Shown here piece by piece: positions 50,769-59,850 of a DNA stretch of 64,000 nucleotides. The notes under the pieces were generated by a model. It did no database searches, was not told where the DNA came from, and saw only the letters and a program-made list of their open reading frames with translations. A program made the translations under genes and the position numbers. Origin of the DNA: Waterburya sp038259125 (lineage in GTDB: Bacteria > Cyanobacteriota > Cyanobacteriia > Cyanobacteriales > Xenococcaceae); contig JBBSPC010000002.1 of assembly GCA_038259125.1 (NCBI GenBank), forward strand, positions 29,761-93,760, in the 5' to 3' direction. Within the stretch, counting starts at the first letter, position 1; each line of letters begins with the position of its first letter.

Positions 50769-51434
50769 CTATTTAGCCATAATTTTTGTATTTTGAAAAT
50801 GATATAGCTCGATCGCCTTGAGCAATTCTTGAGGGCGATCGACTAAATAGTCAGGTTGATACTCTGCTAATATTTCCCTGGAATTAAAGCCCCAACCAAC
50901 AGATATTATGCCAATATTACTTTTGCGAGCAGATCTAATATCTCTGGTTTCATCTCCTACATAAATTACCTTAGATCTGTCCAAATTATTAGCTTTAATT
51001 GCTTGGTTGATTATTCGATGTTTACCAAAGACAGAGGTGCTGGAATAAATATAGCTAAAAAGAGAATTTAACTTGTTCTTGTCTAAAAATGTCTCGACAT
51101 TTTCTTTAATATTTGAAGTTACAATACCCAGAATGTATCCTCTGCTTTGTAGTTCCAATAATGCCTGGGTCATATCTGGAATTGGCGATAGTTCGGCAAT
51201 TTCTTTGCTTAGTTCGGCTCTAATTCTTCTAACCAAAAAAGGTAGTTTAAATATAGATATTTCTGAACGCTTAACTATTTCGCGAGAGCTTAAGTTTTTG
51301 ATTAATAACAACTCTTCTTGAGCTAAAGCTTTATAGCCAAATTCCGTAGACAGGTTGTTAGTAATATCAACGATGGCTTGATATGTATCAGCGATCGTAC
51401 CGTCAAAATCAAATAGAATTATCTGAGCAGACAT
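50769..51434 (-). CDS. HAD-family phosphatase, phosphoglycolate-phosphatase-like
   Basis: 221 aa. Motif I D-F-D-G-T is at 9-13 (nucleophile Asp9, acid Asp11), motif II V-T-S near 109, motif III Lys near 130 (K-H-R-I) and motif IV G-D-E-T-R-D near 160. The helical cap sits between motifs I and II as in Gph/PGMB phosphatases. True phosphoglycolate phosphatase is possible but the substrate cannot be assigned. It lies 52 bp below queG on the same strand. Confidence 0.88.
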   Translation of the reverse strand: MSAQIILFDFDGTIADTYQAIVDITNNLSTEFGYKALAQEELLLIKNLSSREIVKRSEISIFKLPFLVRRIRAELSKEIAELSPIPDMTQALLELQSRGYILGIVTSNIKENVETFLDKNKLNSLFSYIYSSTSVFGKHRIINQAIKANNLDRSKVIYVGDETRDIRSARKSNIGIISVGWGFNSREILAEYQPDYLVDRPQELLKAIELYHFQNTKIMAK

Positions 51435-51485
51435 TAAATTAAAATTATTAAAAATACATTATACTAGGTGATTTTTAAGAAATAA

Positions 51486-52418
51486 TTATCTTTCTTTATT
51501 TAGATTAGCACGGGCATTCCGTCGCCACATATCAGGCTTAATTCTCCTTAAGGCAGAAGCACGAAATCGCCGATCCCATTCGACTTCAGTAATAGATGCT
51601 AATTCCTTTAGTTGAGGCTGAATATTATCAGGATAAGGTTGAAAACTACTAATGTTTGTTTCTTGAGCAAAACGCTGATTCCAGGGACAAACATCTTGAC
51701 AGATATCACAACCAGCTACCCAACCTGATAAATTATTAGCGATCGCCTGAGGTAATTCTGGCTCACGGTTTTCAATTGTATGATAAGCAATACAGCGATT
51801 AGCGTCTACTACATAAGGTGTAACAATAGCCTGAGTGGGACAAGCTTCTAAGCAGCGAGTACAAGTACCACAATGATTGGTATGGGCTGTATCTGGAGTT
51901 AATTCTAAATTAGTTAACACTTCACCCAAAAACATCCAGCTACCGTACTTTGGGCTGATTAGATTACCATTTTTAGCAATCCAACCCAAGCCCGCTCGTT
52001 GCGCCCAAACCTTATCCTGTACAGGGGCAGTATCTACATAGTAGCGAGTAATAATCGACTCATCTTGCGATCGCAACCAGTTGTTTAGAGCCTTGAGCTT
52101 CTTGCCCATAACCTTATGATAGTCCCGACCCCAGCCATAGCGAGAAATCTTGCCTACTTGAGGCTCGTTAGAGTGCTGATGAGGAGTATAGTAATTAAGA
52201 GCAACAGCAATAAGCGATTTTACCTGGGGCAGACAGCGACGAATATCTTCTCTTTTTGGGCTTGCCATCCATGCCATGTCAGCTTGATAGCCTAAATCTA
52301 ACCAGCTTTTAAGATGCGCCACCGCATTATCTTGATGGTTGTCTATCGAGGCAATACCCACCAAATGAAATCCGATCTCCATTGCAGCAGTTTTAATTTG
52401 AGAGCTATCGATTGGCAT
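51486..52418 (-). CDS. queG: epoxyqueuosine reductase QueG
   Basis: 310 aa. It performs the last step of queuosine synthesis in tRNA, using cobalamin and two [4Fe-4S] clusters. The cluster motifs are C-G-T-C-T-R-C-L-E-A-C-P near 182-193 and C-D-I-C-Q-D-V-C-P near 237-245. R-Y-G-W-G-R-D-Y-H near 94 and the catalytic Asp in Y-V-D-T-A-P near 127-132 are intact. Length fits the short (no C-terminal HEAT) form. Cobalamin need connects it loosely with the cobalamin-pathway gene at 63383. Confidence 0.95.
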   Translation of the reverse strand: MPIDSSQIKTAAMEIGFHLVGIASIDNHQDNAVAHLKSWLDLGYQADMAWMASPKREDIRRCLPQVKSLIAVALNYYTPHQHSNEPQVGKISRYGWGRDYHKVMGKKLKALNNWLRSQDESIITRYYVDTAPVQDKVWAQRAGLGWIAKNGNLISPKYGSWMFLGEVLTNLELTPDTAHTNHCGTCTRCLEACPTQAIVTPYVVDANRCIAYHTIENREPELPQAIANNLSGWVAGCDICQDVCPWNQRFAQETNISSFQPYPDNIQPQLKELASITEVEWDRRFRASALRRIKPDMWRRNARANLNKER

Positions 52419-52506
52419 ATTTAAACTTGCTCAAAGAGGAACATATTCAAGACAAGAAACATCTATTATCTATCTTGCAGTTTTATCTAATGATATCGCG
52501 ATCGCT

Positions 52507-52845
52507 ATGCAGTATTTTTACTCCTCTTTATTGACTTTATCTTTACTAGCCATAGGTAGTGTGGCAGTTGCCGAAGGCAAAATATATCCTCAGCCAGAAC
52601 ATAAATATTCCCCTGGATTTATTCAGAATTATAATCAGGAATGTCTGCAAACTTCACGAGGAGAAGGATTAGAAGAGCCAGAAGCCAAACAACTCTGCAA
52701 CTGCACCATCAAGGAGTTTCAGCGACAGTATAGCCAAGCAGAGTTTATACAGTTAACTAACGCCTCGGCAACGGATAAAACCGCAGAGACTGCTTTGGTT
52801 GAGGTGGGGCAAGTTTGTTTTGAAAAGATCTTATATGAGCAATAA
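52507..52845 (+). CDS. small secreted protein of unknown function
   Basis: 112 aa. Residues 1-22 form a signal peptide (Y-S-S-L-L-T-L-S-L-L-A-I-G-S-V-A-V-A). The mature part has four Cys, including L-C-N-C-T-I-K-E-F-Q, a pattern seen in small exported proteins that form disulfides. The stop codon falls inside the left end of the inverted-repeat element at 52841. I recognise no family. Confidence 0.65.
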   Translation: MQYFYSSLLTLSLLAIGSVAVAEGKIYPQPEHKYSPGFIQNYNQECLQTSRGEGLEEPEAKQLCNCTIKEFQRQYSQAEFIQLTNASATDKTAETALVEVGQVCFEKILYEQ

Positions 52846-53002
52846 GTATAGTCGTTTCAATTAATTTCCTCATGATTGACTGGTATTAACTCAGAAGTCA
52901 GAGGTCAGAGTTCAGGAGAGTTTGAGGCACTAGATGCGGACAAGTCCTTTCTCGCAGTTTTCTTTTTTCGTATGGTTTCTATTTGGAATGACTATAGTTA
53001 TT
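52841..53002. repeat. 162-bp inverted-repeat element between convergent genes
   Basis: Twenty-two-base ends pair 18/22 (52841-52862 with 52981-53002, sharing AATAA, TATAGTC and CAA). Each end overlaps the stop codon of a flanking gene. The interior carries CTAGATGCGGACAAGTCC, an inverted copy of a unit at 14805, and GTCAGAGGTCAGAG. It may be an old MITE that now supplies the stops and perhaps a long hairpin for termination. Confidence 0.5.
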
Positions 53003-53621
53003 TTAAAACCTTATTAGTAATAAACTGTTTAAATAAAGCGATCGCCTCATCTTTAACTTCGTGAGCCATGTCAAACTCTTGATACTGCACCGAAACACCA
53101 ATCTTAGTCAACTCATCCTTAGCTTTTATGGCGGCTTCAGTTGGGACAACAGAATCTTGACTGCCATGAATAATCATTGTTGGCGGAAAAATCTTGTTTT
53201 CCTGTGGTTGAGGCTGATAGTGTAGATAACCGCTAAAGCTACACAAGGCAGCAAAAGGAAGAGTTAATCCCACGTCTAAAGTCATTGCTCCTCCTTGAGA
53301 AAACCCCGCCATAATTGTTCTATTTAAAGGTACTCCCGTAGAAACTTCTAGAGACAGTAGCCATTCACGCAATAACTTTCTACTTTCAGCTAAGCCAGTA
53401 AATTCTTTATTTTCTAAGGCATACCAAGCTTTTCCTCCAGGCACTTGAAAATGATCGAAAGGAGCATTGGGAAACATATAGCCAAAATCAGAAAAATTAA
53501 GCACTTTGGCAAAAGGAACAAAATCTTGATAATTAGCTCCCCAACCGTGCAGCATCACTAGTAAATAGATTGGTCTGCCATCTTTAGGCATTACGGAGAT
53601 AGCTTCAATATTTGGCATCAT
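52998..53621 (-). CDS. carboxylesterase/phospholipase-like hydrolase
   Basis: 207 aa from the ATG at 53621; a GTG at 53642 is possible but lies against a palindrome. The oxyanion strand is L-V-M-L-H-G-W-G-A-N near 21-30, the nucleophile Ser in G-F-S-Q-G-G-A near 107, acid D-S-V-V-P near 161, and His in M-A-H-E-V near 191. This is the plan of small bacterial esterases and acyl-protein thioesterases (Abhydrolase_2). The substrate is not inferable. Confidence 0.87.
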   Translation of the reverse strand: MMPNIEAISVMPKDGRPIYLLVMLHGWGANYQDFVPFAKVLNFSDFGYMFPNAPFDHFQVPGGKAWYALENKEFTGLAESRKLLREWLLSLEVSTGVPLNRTIMAGFSQGGAMTLDVGLTLPFAALCSFSGYLHYQPQPQENKIFPPTMIIHGSQDSVVPTEAAIKAKDELTKIGVSVQYQEFDMAHEVKDEAIALFKQFITNKVLK

Positions 53622-53643
53622 AAAGTGGTTGTAAATCAGCACA

Positions 53644-53667
53644 TAAAAGTTGTCGAGACAACTTTTA
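53644..53667. promoter_or_regulatory. perfect 11-bp palindrome upstream of the esterase
   Basis: TAAAAGTTGTC-GA-GACAACTTTTA, an exact inverted repeat with a 2-bp centre, 22 bp before the ATG at 53621. Position and symmetry fit an operator for a dimeric repressor, or a 5' leader hairpin. No regulator gene is adjacent. Confidence 0.45.
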
Positions 53668-53859
53668 GCATATAACTTTCCCTTACCTATTGGTTCATTA
53701 AAACTTGATAAATTAAACTACACTTCGAGGAGAAGGATTTGAGCGTACGGCGTTGCTGATTTAAATAATGATGTACAATGTGTTTCTATTCGTAGTTATT
53801 AGTTAACAGCGATCTTAATATCTTCCACAACAGCCGCTTTACACATTCATAAAAACGTT

Positions 53860-54504
53860 TTATGATGTAGGTCGCAAGATCGCCCTAGCCAAACCACCAT
53901 CTCCATCTTTGAGTTTGATAGGTAAACAAATAAGCTCATATTCTCCAGGTTCTATCTGAGATAAATCTAAGCCTTCAATTGCCCAAATACCAGAACCCAA
54001 CAAAGCGCGATGCACCTCAACTACGTTACCTTGATAGCCACCAACAGAGAGATAGTCTACTCCAACAGTGCGAACTTTTTTCTCAGCTAAATATTGTGCT
54101 GCGTCCGTGGAGATATGTACAAAGTCTTCTACAAATTGAGCCGATTTGAGAGCGCGATTGCTATTTATAGTTTTAAATAATATTCTTTCTCCCGCCTGGA
54201 TATTGTGAGGCTCGATTTCTGCTACCTTAATTTGTTGAGGATCTTTAATCTCAATCACTCTGGCTTTACCAATGGTAGCCTCCAAAGGCATTTGATCGAC
54301 CCCCATACCGCCTTTGATGAAGTGATTAATACCGTCTACGTGCGTTCCTGTATGCGTCCCAATCGTCAGCTTAGAAACATTGCATACATCCCCGTGAGCC
54401 AAACATTGACTAGGTTCAATATTTACAGGGGGATTGTCGGGCCAGTAAGGCATTCCTGGATGAATGGTTAAAGAAATATCAATCCAGCTATTTAATTTGC
54501 TCAT
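53860..54504 (-). CDS. cyclase family metal hydrolase (KynB-like)
   Basis: 214 aa. The signature H-T-G-T-H-V-D (51-57) with a further His61 provides metal ligands and the catalytic set of the cyclase/arylformamidase family. D-I-S-L-T-I-H-P-G-M-P-Y-W-P at 9-22 is the other family block. N-formylkynurenine hydrolysis is possible; isatin or other amide hydrolysis cannot be excluded. No kynurenine-pathway neighbours. It is 42 bp below the ion-channel gene on the same strand. Confidence 0.88.
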   Translation of the reverse strand: MSKLNSWIDISLTIHPGMPYWPDNPPVNIEPSQCLAHGDVCNVSKLTIGTHTGTHVDGINHFIKGGMGVDQMPLEATIGKARVIEIKDPQQIKVAEIEPHNIQAGERILFKTINSNRALKSAQFVEDFVHISTDAAQYLAEKKVRTVGVDYLSVGGYQGNVVEVHRALLGSGIWAIEGLDLSQIEPGEYELICLPIKLKDGDGGLARAILRPTS

Positions 54505-54546
54505 AGTTCAGTTTATGTTTGGGAGTTAATCATTTAATGTAATGCT

Positions 54547-55614
54547 TTAATGTAAAACTAAATCATTCATTTGCGTTTCATCATCTAAGTTTGTAGCTCT
54601 ATTGGTTGTACGACTAGAAGCTATAGCATCCCAAGTCCAGCCATCATTTTTGATTAAAGCCATCAGTAACCTACGTCGGTGATTAATATGGCTGGTAGCT
54701 TCGATAAAATTGCGATCGCTCACTGTAGGGATACCTCGATCTCGGAGTAATTCTAAAGGAGTTGAAGCAGGTTCGTGGTCACTAGGTTCGAGATATGCCG
54801 ACTTTAGGGTTTTTAGAAAAGCTGCACTAGCACGACGAGCAGGGCTTAACGCTGCGGGATCTGGTTTACAATTGTCTGGTAAAGCATACTGCAACAAAGT
54901 CATCGCCTCATCAAAAGCTGCAACACTCAAAGGCAGGCAGCGCGATCGCTCACTGGTGTGAAAATAATATAAAATTGGATAGGTTAGATGTTTTTCCCCC
55001 ATTTCAGCAATCATGGGCGTAAGAGAAATCAGATGTTGATCTAAATTTCCAAAATCACTACCGTTCCAAGCTCTCGTGAGTATTTCATCTGCTGTGCCTC
55101 CTAAAGAAGAAATGTAGACTGCTAAAGTTCTTTGCTCTGTTAAAGCCGAAACCACAGGAAAGAAATAGGCAATTGATAGAGTTACCAAGAAAAATCCATT
55201 AGCTGCTGCTAAACCTGTAAAAAGATGCCAGACTAAACCTCCAGCCAGGTAGTCCCCTCGTCCCAAAGTAGTAATAGTATAAATAGTAAAATAAATTCTA
55301 CCCCAAGTACTTGCTGGTTCTTTGTTAGAAGAATTGAGTATGGCATTATCAAAAGAACAAAAAACTAACGACCAAGATGCCCAGGTCAACAAAAACCAGG
55401 AAACAGCCATACCAACAATTAACAGCAACCCAACTCCTGCAAGCAAACCGTGATTTTGTTTAATTTTGTGTAACTTAATTGCCCAATGCCACACCCAAGA
55501 AGAAAAGCGATTGGTCAAAAAACCACCACCCTTTAAAGTAAGGGTGGTTAATAATACATCTGAAGATGTGACTGCTAATAAAGCAAAACCCAAAATTAAT
55601 AGCAAAACTGACAT
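54547..55614 (-). CDS. two-span ion channel protein with altered filter
   Basis: 355 aa. An N-terminal span, then spans near 58-80 and 135-155 flanking a pore loop with T-T-L-G-R-G-D at 115-121. In K+ channels this is T-x-G-Y-G-D, so the filter Tyr is replaced by Arg119. A C-terminal soluble part of about 190 residues is helical and unlike RCK domains (no G-x-G-x-x-G). The gene is intact and ends 42 bp before the cyclase gene on the same strand. Potassium selectivity is doubtful. Confidence 0.8.
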   Translation of the reverse strand: MSVLLLILGFALLAVTSSDVLLTTLTLKGGGFLTNRFSSWVWHWAIKLHKIKQNHGLLAGVGLLLIVGMAVSWFLLTWASWSLVFCSFDNAILNSSNKEPASTWGRIYFTIYTITTLGRGDYLAGGLVWHLFTGLAAANGFFLVTLSIAYFFPVVSALTEQRTLAVYISSLGGTADEILTRAWNGSDFGNLDQHLISLTPMIAEMGEKHLTYPILYYFHTSERSRCLPLSVAAFDEAMTLLQYALPDNCKPDPAALSPARRASAAFLKTLKSAYLEPSDHEPASTPLELLRDRGIPTVSDRNFIEATSHINHRRRLLMALIKNDGWTWDAIASSRTTNRATNLDDETQMNDLVLH

Positions 55615-55740
55615 GATACTTGTTGAAAAATAATTAGAAGTAAAGGTTTAGAGGGAAAGGTTGCCAAAATCTTTGACTTGAAAACCGAGAAATAATATTT
55701 AGTATTCCTTATCCCTTATTCCTCATACTTCATCCTTATC

Positions 55741-57222
55741 TTATACTGTTGCCGGTTTGGGTTCTGGTTTTGGTGGTTCAGAGTTTGCCATTTCCTCTTG
55801 AACTTTATCCGCTAATATTGGGTAGACATTGCGGAATAGCTGCATCTGGTCTTTAATAACCTCGTCGGTACATTTTCCAAGACTGCCAGCGATATTATGA
55901 TACAGACGCTTTTTCTCATCATCATTGAGCATATCGTAGTACATCCGCGCCTGATCGTAATGATCTTCTTCGTTTAGTTCGATGCGGTCAGCCATGCCAG
56001 AGACATGATAGGGAGGTTCTTGCGCACGTTTGTCTGGTTGAGGATATCCTTCATGGGAAGGATTGTAATTAATCCGTGAACCATTGTTATTATCGGTACG
56101 CATAAAGCCGTCGCGATAAGCAGTATTGGCTTCTGTTGCATGAGGTTTGTTAACGGGGATAGTATCGTAGTTAACTCCCAAGCGATAACGATGAGTATCG
56201 GCATAGGACATAATTCTCGCCTGTAGCATTCTATCTGGTGACCAAGAGATACCAGGAACGACATTACCAGGAGAAAATGCTGCCTGTTCTACTTCGGCGA
56301 AATAATTCTCTGGATTGCGATTTAATTCAAACTTACCGACTTTTTGTAAAGGAAAATCACCATGTGGCCATATTTTAGTTAGGTCAAAGGGATTCCACTG
56401 GAAGTTTTGTGCCTGTTCATCGGTCATAGTTTGGATGTGCATCGTCCAAGAAGGATATTTTCCTTCTTGGATAGCGTTATACAAATCTTTAGTTGCCCAA
56501 CGAGGTTCTACACCCTGCATCTTGCGCCACTGTTCATCTGTAAAGAACTTGTTACCCTGGTCGGTAATAAAGTGGAATTTGACCCAAATACGCTCGTTTT
56601 CTTCGTTAATAAAGCTAAATGTATGGCTACCATAACCGTTCATATGTCGCCATCCCATAGGCGCACCGCGATCGCCCATTAACCAAAGAACCTGATGTAT
56701 ACTTTCAGGAGTTAATGACCAAAAATCCCACCACATTTGATCGTGTCGCCAATGTTCTTTAGGGTGTTCTTTTTGTGAGCGAATAAAGTCCATAAACTTC
56801 ATCGGGTCACGCATAAAGAAGATAGGTGTGTTGTTGCCTACCATATCCCAGTTGCCATCTTCGGTATAAAACTTAAGGGCAAAACCTCGAAGATCGCGAT
56901 AAATATCTGAACCGCCTTTTGATTTAGCTACGGTAGAAAAACGAGCAAACAACTCAGTTTGCTTGCCAACTTCGGAAAACATTTTGGCTTTGGTGTATCT
57001 AGTAATATCTTCGGTGACGGTAAAAGTCCCGTAAGCACCAGCACCAAGGGCATGAACTACTCGCTCAGGAATACGCTCACGGTTAAAGTGCGCCATTTTT
57101 TCTAGAAGGGTATAGTCTTCTAGTAGTAAAGGTCCTTGTTTACCAACTGACTTCGATACTGTATTACTGGCTACGGGAATACCCGCTGCATTGGTCAATG
57201 TTTCTTGATTATTATCTACCAC
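55741..57222 (-). CDS. katA: monofunctional heme catalase
   Basis: 493 aa, small-subunit (clade 3) size. It breaks down hydrogen peroxide in the cytoplasm. Catalytic His57 in R-V-V-H-A, the Asn in V-G-N-N-T-P near 131 and the heme-ligand Tyr in R-I-M-S-Y-A-D-T-H-R-Y near 337 are all present. L-G-A-G-A-Y replaces the common R-G-A-G-A-H after the His. Many cyanobacteria rely on catalase-peroxidase (KatG), so a heme catalase is an accessory trait. No OxyR/Fur gene is adjacent. Confidence 0.95.
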   Translation of the reverse strand: MVDNNQETLTNAAGIPVASNTVSKSVGKQGPLLLEDYTLLEKMAHFNRERIPERVVHALGAGAYGTFTVTEDITRYTKAKMFSEVGKQTELFARFSTVAKSKGGSDIYRDLRGFALKFYTEDGNWDMVGNNTPIFFMRDPMKFMDFIRSQKEHPKEHWRHDQMWWDFWSLTPESIHQVLWLMGDRGAPMGWRHMNGYGSHTFSFINEENERIWVKFHFITDQGNKFFTDEQWRKMQGVEPRWATKDLYNAIQEGKYPSWTMHIQTMTDEQAQNFQWNPFDLTKIWPHGDFPLQKVGKFELNRNPENYFAEVEQAAFSPGNVVPGISWSPDRMLQARIMSYADTHRYRLGVNYDTIPVNKPHATEANTAYRDGFMRTDNNNGSRINYNPSHEGYPQPDKRAQEPPYHVSGMADRIELNEEDHYDQARMYYDMLNDDEKKRLYHNIAGSLGKCTDEVIKDQMQLFRNVYPILADKVQEEMANSEPPKPEPKPATV

Positions 57223-57363
57223 GATAAATTTTTCTTTCCTTTTAAAACGATCATTTTGCTTACTGTTCTATTTTAAATGCTAGTCAAATAACTCAAAAAA
57301 AAGCGTCTAACTCTAGATAGATAGAGACCTTTTAGTGCGCTCTCTTTGAGAATTGATATTAGG

Positions 57364-57500
57364 ATCGAGCGACCCCCTAAAGGGTTCGACAGTTCCTACA
57401 ACGGGGGGAACCCCCGCAACGGACTGTCTCACCGCGTCGCCGATAGGCGCAAGAGTAAGGCTTGAGCCGCAACTGTGCGCGAGTGAAGCAGTCAGAAATA
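57364..57500. repeat. GC-rich mosaic repeat
   Basis: Carries GAGCGACCCCCTAAAGGGTT, a GGGGGGAACCCCC palindrome, CAACGGACTGTCTCACCGCG and CGTCGCCGATAGGCGCAAGA. The order is that of the inverted 4778-4927 block. It fills much of the 403-bp gap between the catalase start and hemE. A 69-codon frame through it is a repeat artefact. Confidence 0.65.
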
Positions 57501-57526
57501 AAACTCAGTTAAAGAGTAGATGTGAG

Positions 57527-57577
57527 AAAAAAATTAAAACAAGCAAGAGTCTTGATAATTAAGAGGTTTCTCTTGCC
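57527..57577 (-). terminator. terminator of hemE
   Basis: On the minus strand GCAAGAG (57576-57570) pairs with CTCTTGC (57549-57543), loop 20 nt, followed by TTGTTTTAATTTTT. It lies about 50 bp after the hemE stop. Confidence 0.65.
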
Positions 57578-57625
57578 TGTCTTTGTCTAGTACTTCTAAT
57601 GTTTTATGCCGCTCGCTGATAACTA

Positions 57626-58687
57626 CTAGGCATGAGTTAGTAATCGATCTGCTTGTTTAGCTGTTTCAAAGAAATGACGCACATTATCTTCAGGTGTGCC
57701 AACTAGTACACCATGTCCCAAATTAAGAATGTGTCCTTGGTTGCCTGCTTTACGAATGGTGTCTAAAATGCGATCGCGAATCAGATCGTGAGAACCATAT
57801 AGCACTCCAGGGTCAATATTTCCCTGCACCTTCATATCTTTTCCTAGTCTTTGTCTGGCTTCTGCCATATCTACTGTCCAGTCAACGCTGATAATATCTG
57901 CACCAGAGTGGGTCATACGCTCTAATAAACCAGCACTACCGCTGACTAAAAGAATCAAAGGGGTGTCAAGATGAGTCTGTTTGACCTTACGGAATACCTG
58001 CTGTTGATATGGCAGCGCAAAGGTTTCATAGTCTTGAGGGCATAGTTGACCAGCCCAAGAGTCAAACATTTGAACTGCCTGGGCGCCACAGTCAATTTGA
58101 TAGCAGATATAAGTAGCGATCGCATCAGCCAGCTTGCTCAATAATTGATGCAAAATAGTAGGATCGGAAAACGCCATCCCCTTAATATTGGCATAGGTTT
58201 TAGAACCTTTACCTTCTACGGTATAGGCAGCAAGCGTCCAGGGCGCACCAACAAAACCCAGTACAGTGGATTTGTTACCTACTTCCGCACGTAGACTTTC
58301 TAGGATAGTTTTAATAAAAGGTAATGACTCTTCTGGCTGTAAAGGATGTAGCTCATCTACCTGTTTCTGACTACGAATCGGAGAACTAATAATTGGACCT
58401 TTGCCTTCAGCGATATCCATATCGATTCCTAAGCCTGGCAAGGGAGTAACAATATCTGAAAACATAATTACCCCGTCAGGCTGAAAAGCTTTCCAAGGTT
58501 GTAAAGAAATTTCAATAGCTACTTCTGGAATTTCTGAGCGATCGCGAAAGCTGGGATACTTTTCTCTAATATCTCGATATGCTTTCATATATCTACCTGC
58601 CTGACGCATCATCCATACAGGCGGACGTTCTAATACTTCGCCACGGGCTGCCCTTAACAACAATGGCGTTTCATTTACTTCGCTCAT
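57626..58687 (-). CDS. hemE: uroporphyrinogen decarboxylase
   Basis: 353 aa. It converts uroporphyrinogen III to coproporphyrinogen III, a step common to heme and chlorophyll. R-P-P-V-W-M-M-R-Q-A-G-R-Y-M (21-34) is the substrate-binding signature, Asp in F-S-D-I-V near 77-81, Y-T-V-E-G-K-G-S-K near 155 and H-G-V near 324. Complete length. Confidence 0.97.
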   Translation of the reverse strand: MSEVNETPLLLRAARGEVLERPPVWMMRQAGRYMKAYRDIREKYPSFRDRSEIPEVAIEISLQPWKAFQPDGVIMFSDIVTPLPGLGIDMDIAEGKGPIISSPIRSQKQVDELHPLQPEESLPFIKTILESLRAEVGNKSTVLGFVGAPWTLAAYTVEGKGSKTYANIKGMAFSDPTILHQLLSKLADAIATYICYQIDCGAQAVQMFDSWAGQLCPQDYETFALPYQQQVFRKVKQTHLDTPLILLVSGSAGLLERMTHSGADIISVDWTVDMAEARQRLGKDMKVQGNIDPGVLYGSHDLIRDRILDTIRKAGNQGHILNLGHGVLVGTPEDNVRHFFETAKQADRLLTHA

Positions 58688-58868
58688 TTTATAAATTCTC
58701 TCTAACTGTCTTTTACTAAAATTTCTTTGACTAGATCGTAGAATAACATTGGTGATACCTTGAAGAATATACTGGCTAAACTATCTTTACCTTTATAGCA
58801 GTACCAATTGTGCTTAGAACAATATGAATCGTCGGGGCGAATCGCGATTTGCCCCTACACAAATCTAC

Positions 58869-59348
58869 TTATGACATCATACGGTCTAAAATCTTTTGGA
58901 CAATTTGCATTCCGCTAATTGCTTGCCAACCAAATAATCCCAACAGCACAATATTAAGCGAAACATGGGTATTGCGAGCCAGACTATTGCCCTTTTGCAT
59001 ATAAGGAACTAGTGATGCAGAGACAGCAATCAAGCCAGTCATACCTAATCCAGCTAAAAGATGAGGACCAACAAACAGTTTGCCATTATTGATATAGGTG
59101 ACTGCCATAGCACCTAAACTGCCTAAAATCATGAAAGCCAGAAGAATGGATCCCATTCTGTGGTGTCGTTGAGTAAAGTTTTTCTGGACTAATTCTTTTC
59201 TGGTTTCTTTGTCAGCACTACGAATTTTAGAACTTTGAACTCCCAAGTACAAAGCGTAAACACTAATACCTAACAACACCCACATTAGTATAGGATGACC
59301 GAACTGCGACCAGGTTTTAATCCCATCAGGAATAGCTTCTAATGCCAT
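58869..59348 (-). CDS. DUF4079 membrane protein
   Basis: 159 aa with four hydrophobic spans (about 15-35, 68-88, 94-114, 129-150). H-P-I-L-M-W-V-L-L near 18, H-H-R-M-G-S near 62 and H-L-L-A-G-L-G near 97 hold conserved His residues, as in b-type cytochrome-like bundles. DUF4079 occurs in cyanobacteria and plastids; some members support thylakoid functions. The role is not known. Confidence 0.85.
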   Translation of the reverse strand: MALEAIPDGIKTWSQFGHPILMWVLLGISVYALYLGVQSSKIRSADKETRKELVQKNFTQRHHRMGSILLAFMILGSLGAMAVTYINNGKLFVGPHLLAGLGMTGLIAVSASLVPYMQKGNSLARNTHVSLNIVLLGLFGWQAISGMQIVQKILDRMMS

Positions 59349-59512
59349 TGTGTTCTCCTTTCTAACTCAAATAAGCTTCAATTTTGATAAAATTCAACTT
59401 AACATATAGTAACTTTATAAAGCTATTGGCCACTGAAGTTATTTGGCTGAATTTGCTTAGGTCATAAAAACAGTACAAAATATCTTGGCTTGGCTAATTA
59501 ATCTTACATCTT

Positions 59513-59808
59513 ACGTCTAATGTGAATTGAAGACGTTTAACCTTCTCATTATATTTGGAATTTATCTGTGAGAACCATAATTTATTCCTGGGGGAACTTT
59601 CCCCCAGACCCCCTGTTGGGGACGTTACGACCCTCCCCAAACCCCTTCCGTAAAACTCAAAATCAGGTTTTTCCTCTTCCAGATAACTTCTAAGGGTTCT
59701 ATATAAAATTAAACTTATTAGAGTTGAGCTTTATGAAATCTTCTCACCTCATGAATTATTAGTACTTTCACGAATTAAACTTTTAAAAATTTAATTAACA
59801 TCAGACGT
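59513..59808. mobile_element. 296-bp MITE-like element with exact 5-bp target duplication
   Basis: Starts ACGTCTAATGTGAATT (59513-59528), ends with the inverse of ACGTCTGATGTTAATT (59793-59808): 14/16 paired. ATCTT is repeated at 59508-59512 and 59809-59813. The interior holds CTGGGGGAAC/TTTCCCCCAG and matches the copy at 4605-5123 without its GC-rich blocks. No transposase is encoded, so it would need one from elsewhere. It lies 42 bp before the LD-carboxypeptidase ATG. Confidence 0.8.
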
Positions 59809-59850
59809 ATCTTGCAAGCTAAAACTGAAGCAAATGTGTTTAGTTTAGTC

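Noticed and set aside
57353..57562. 69-codon plus-strand frame before hemE
   Set aside because: It crosses the GC-rich mosaic repeat and the hemE terminator; no protein-like pattern.
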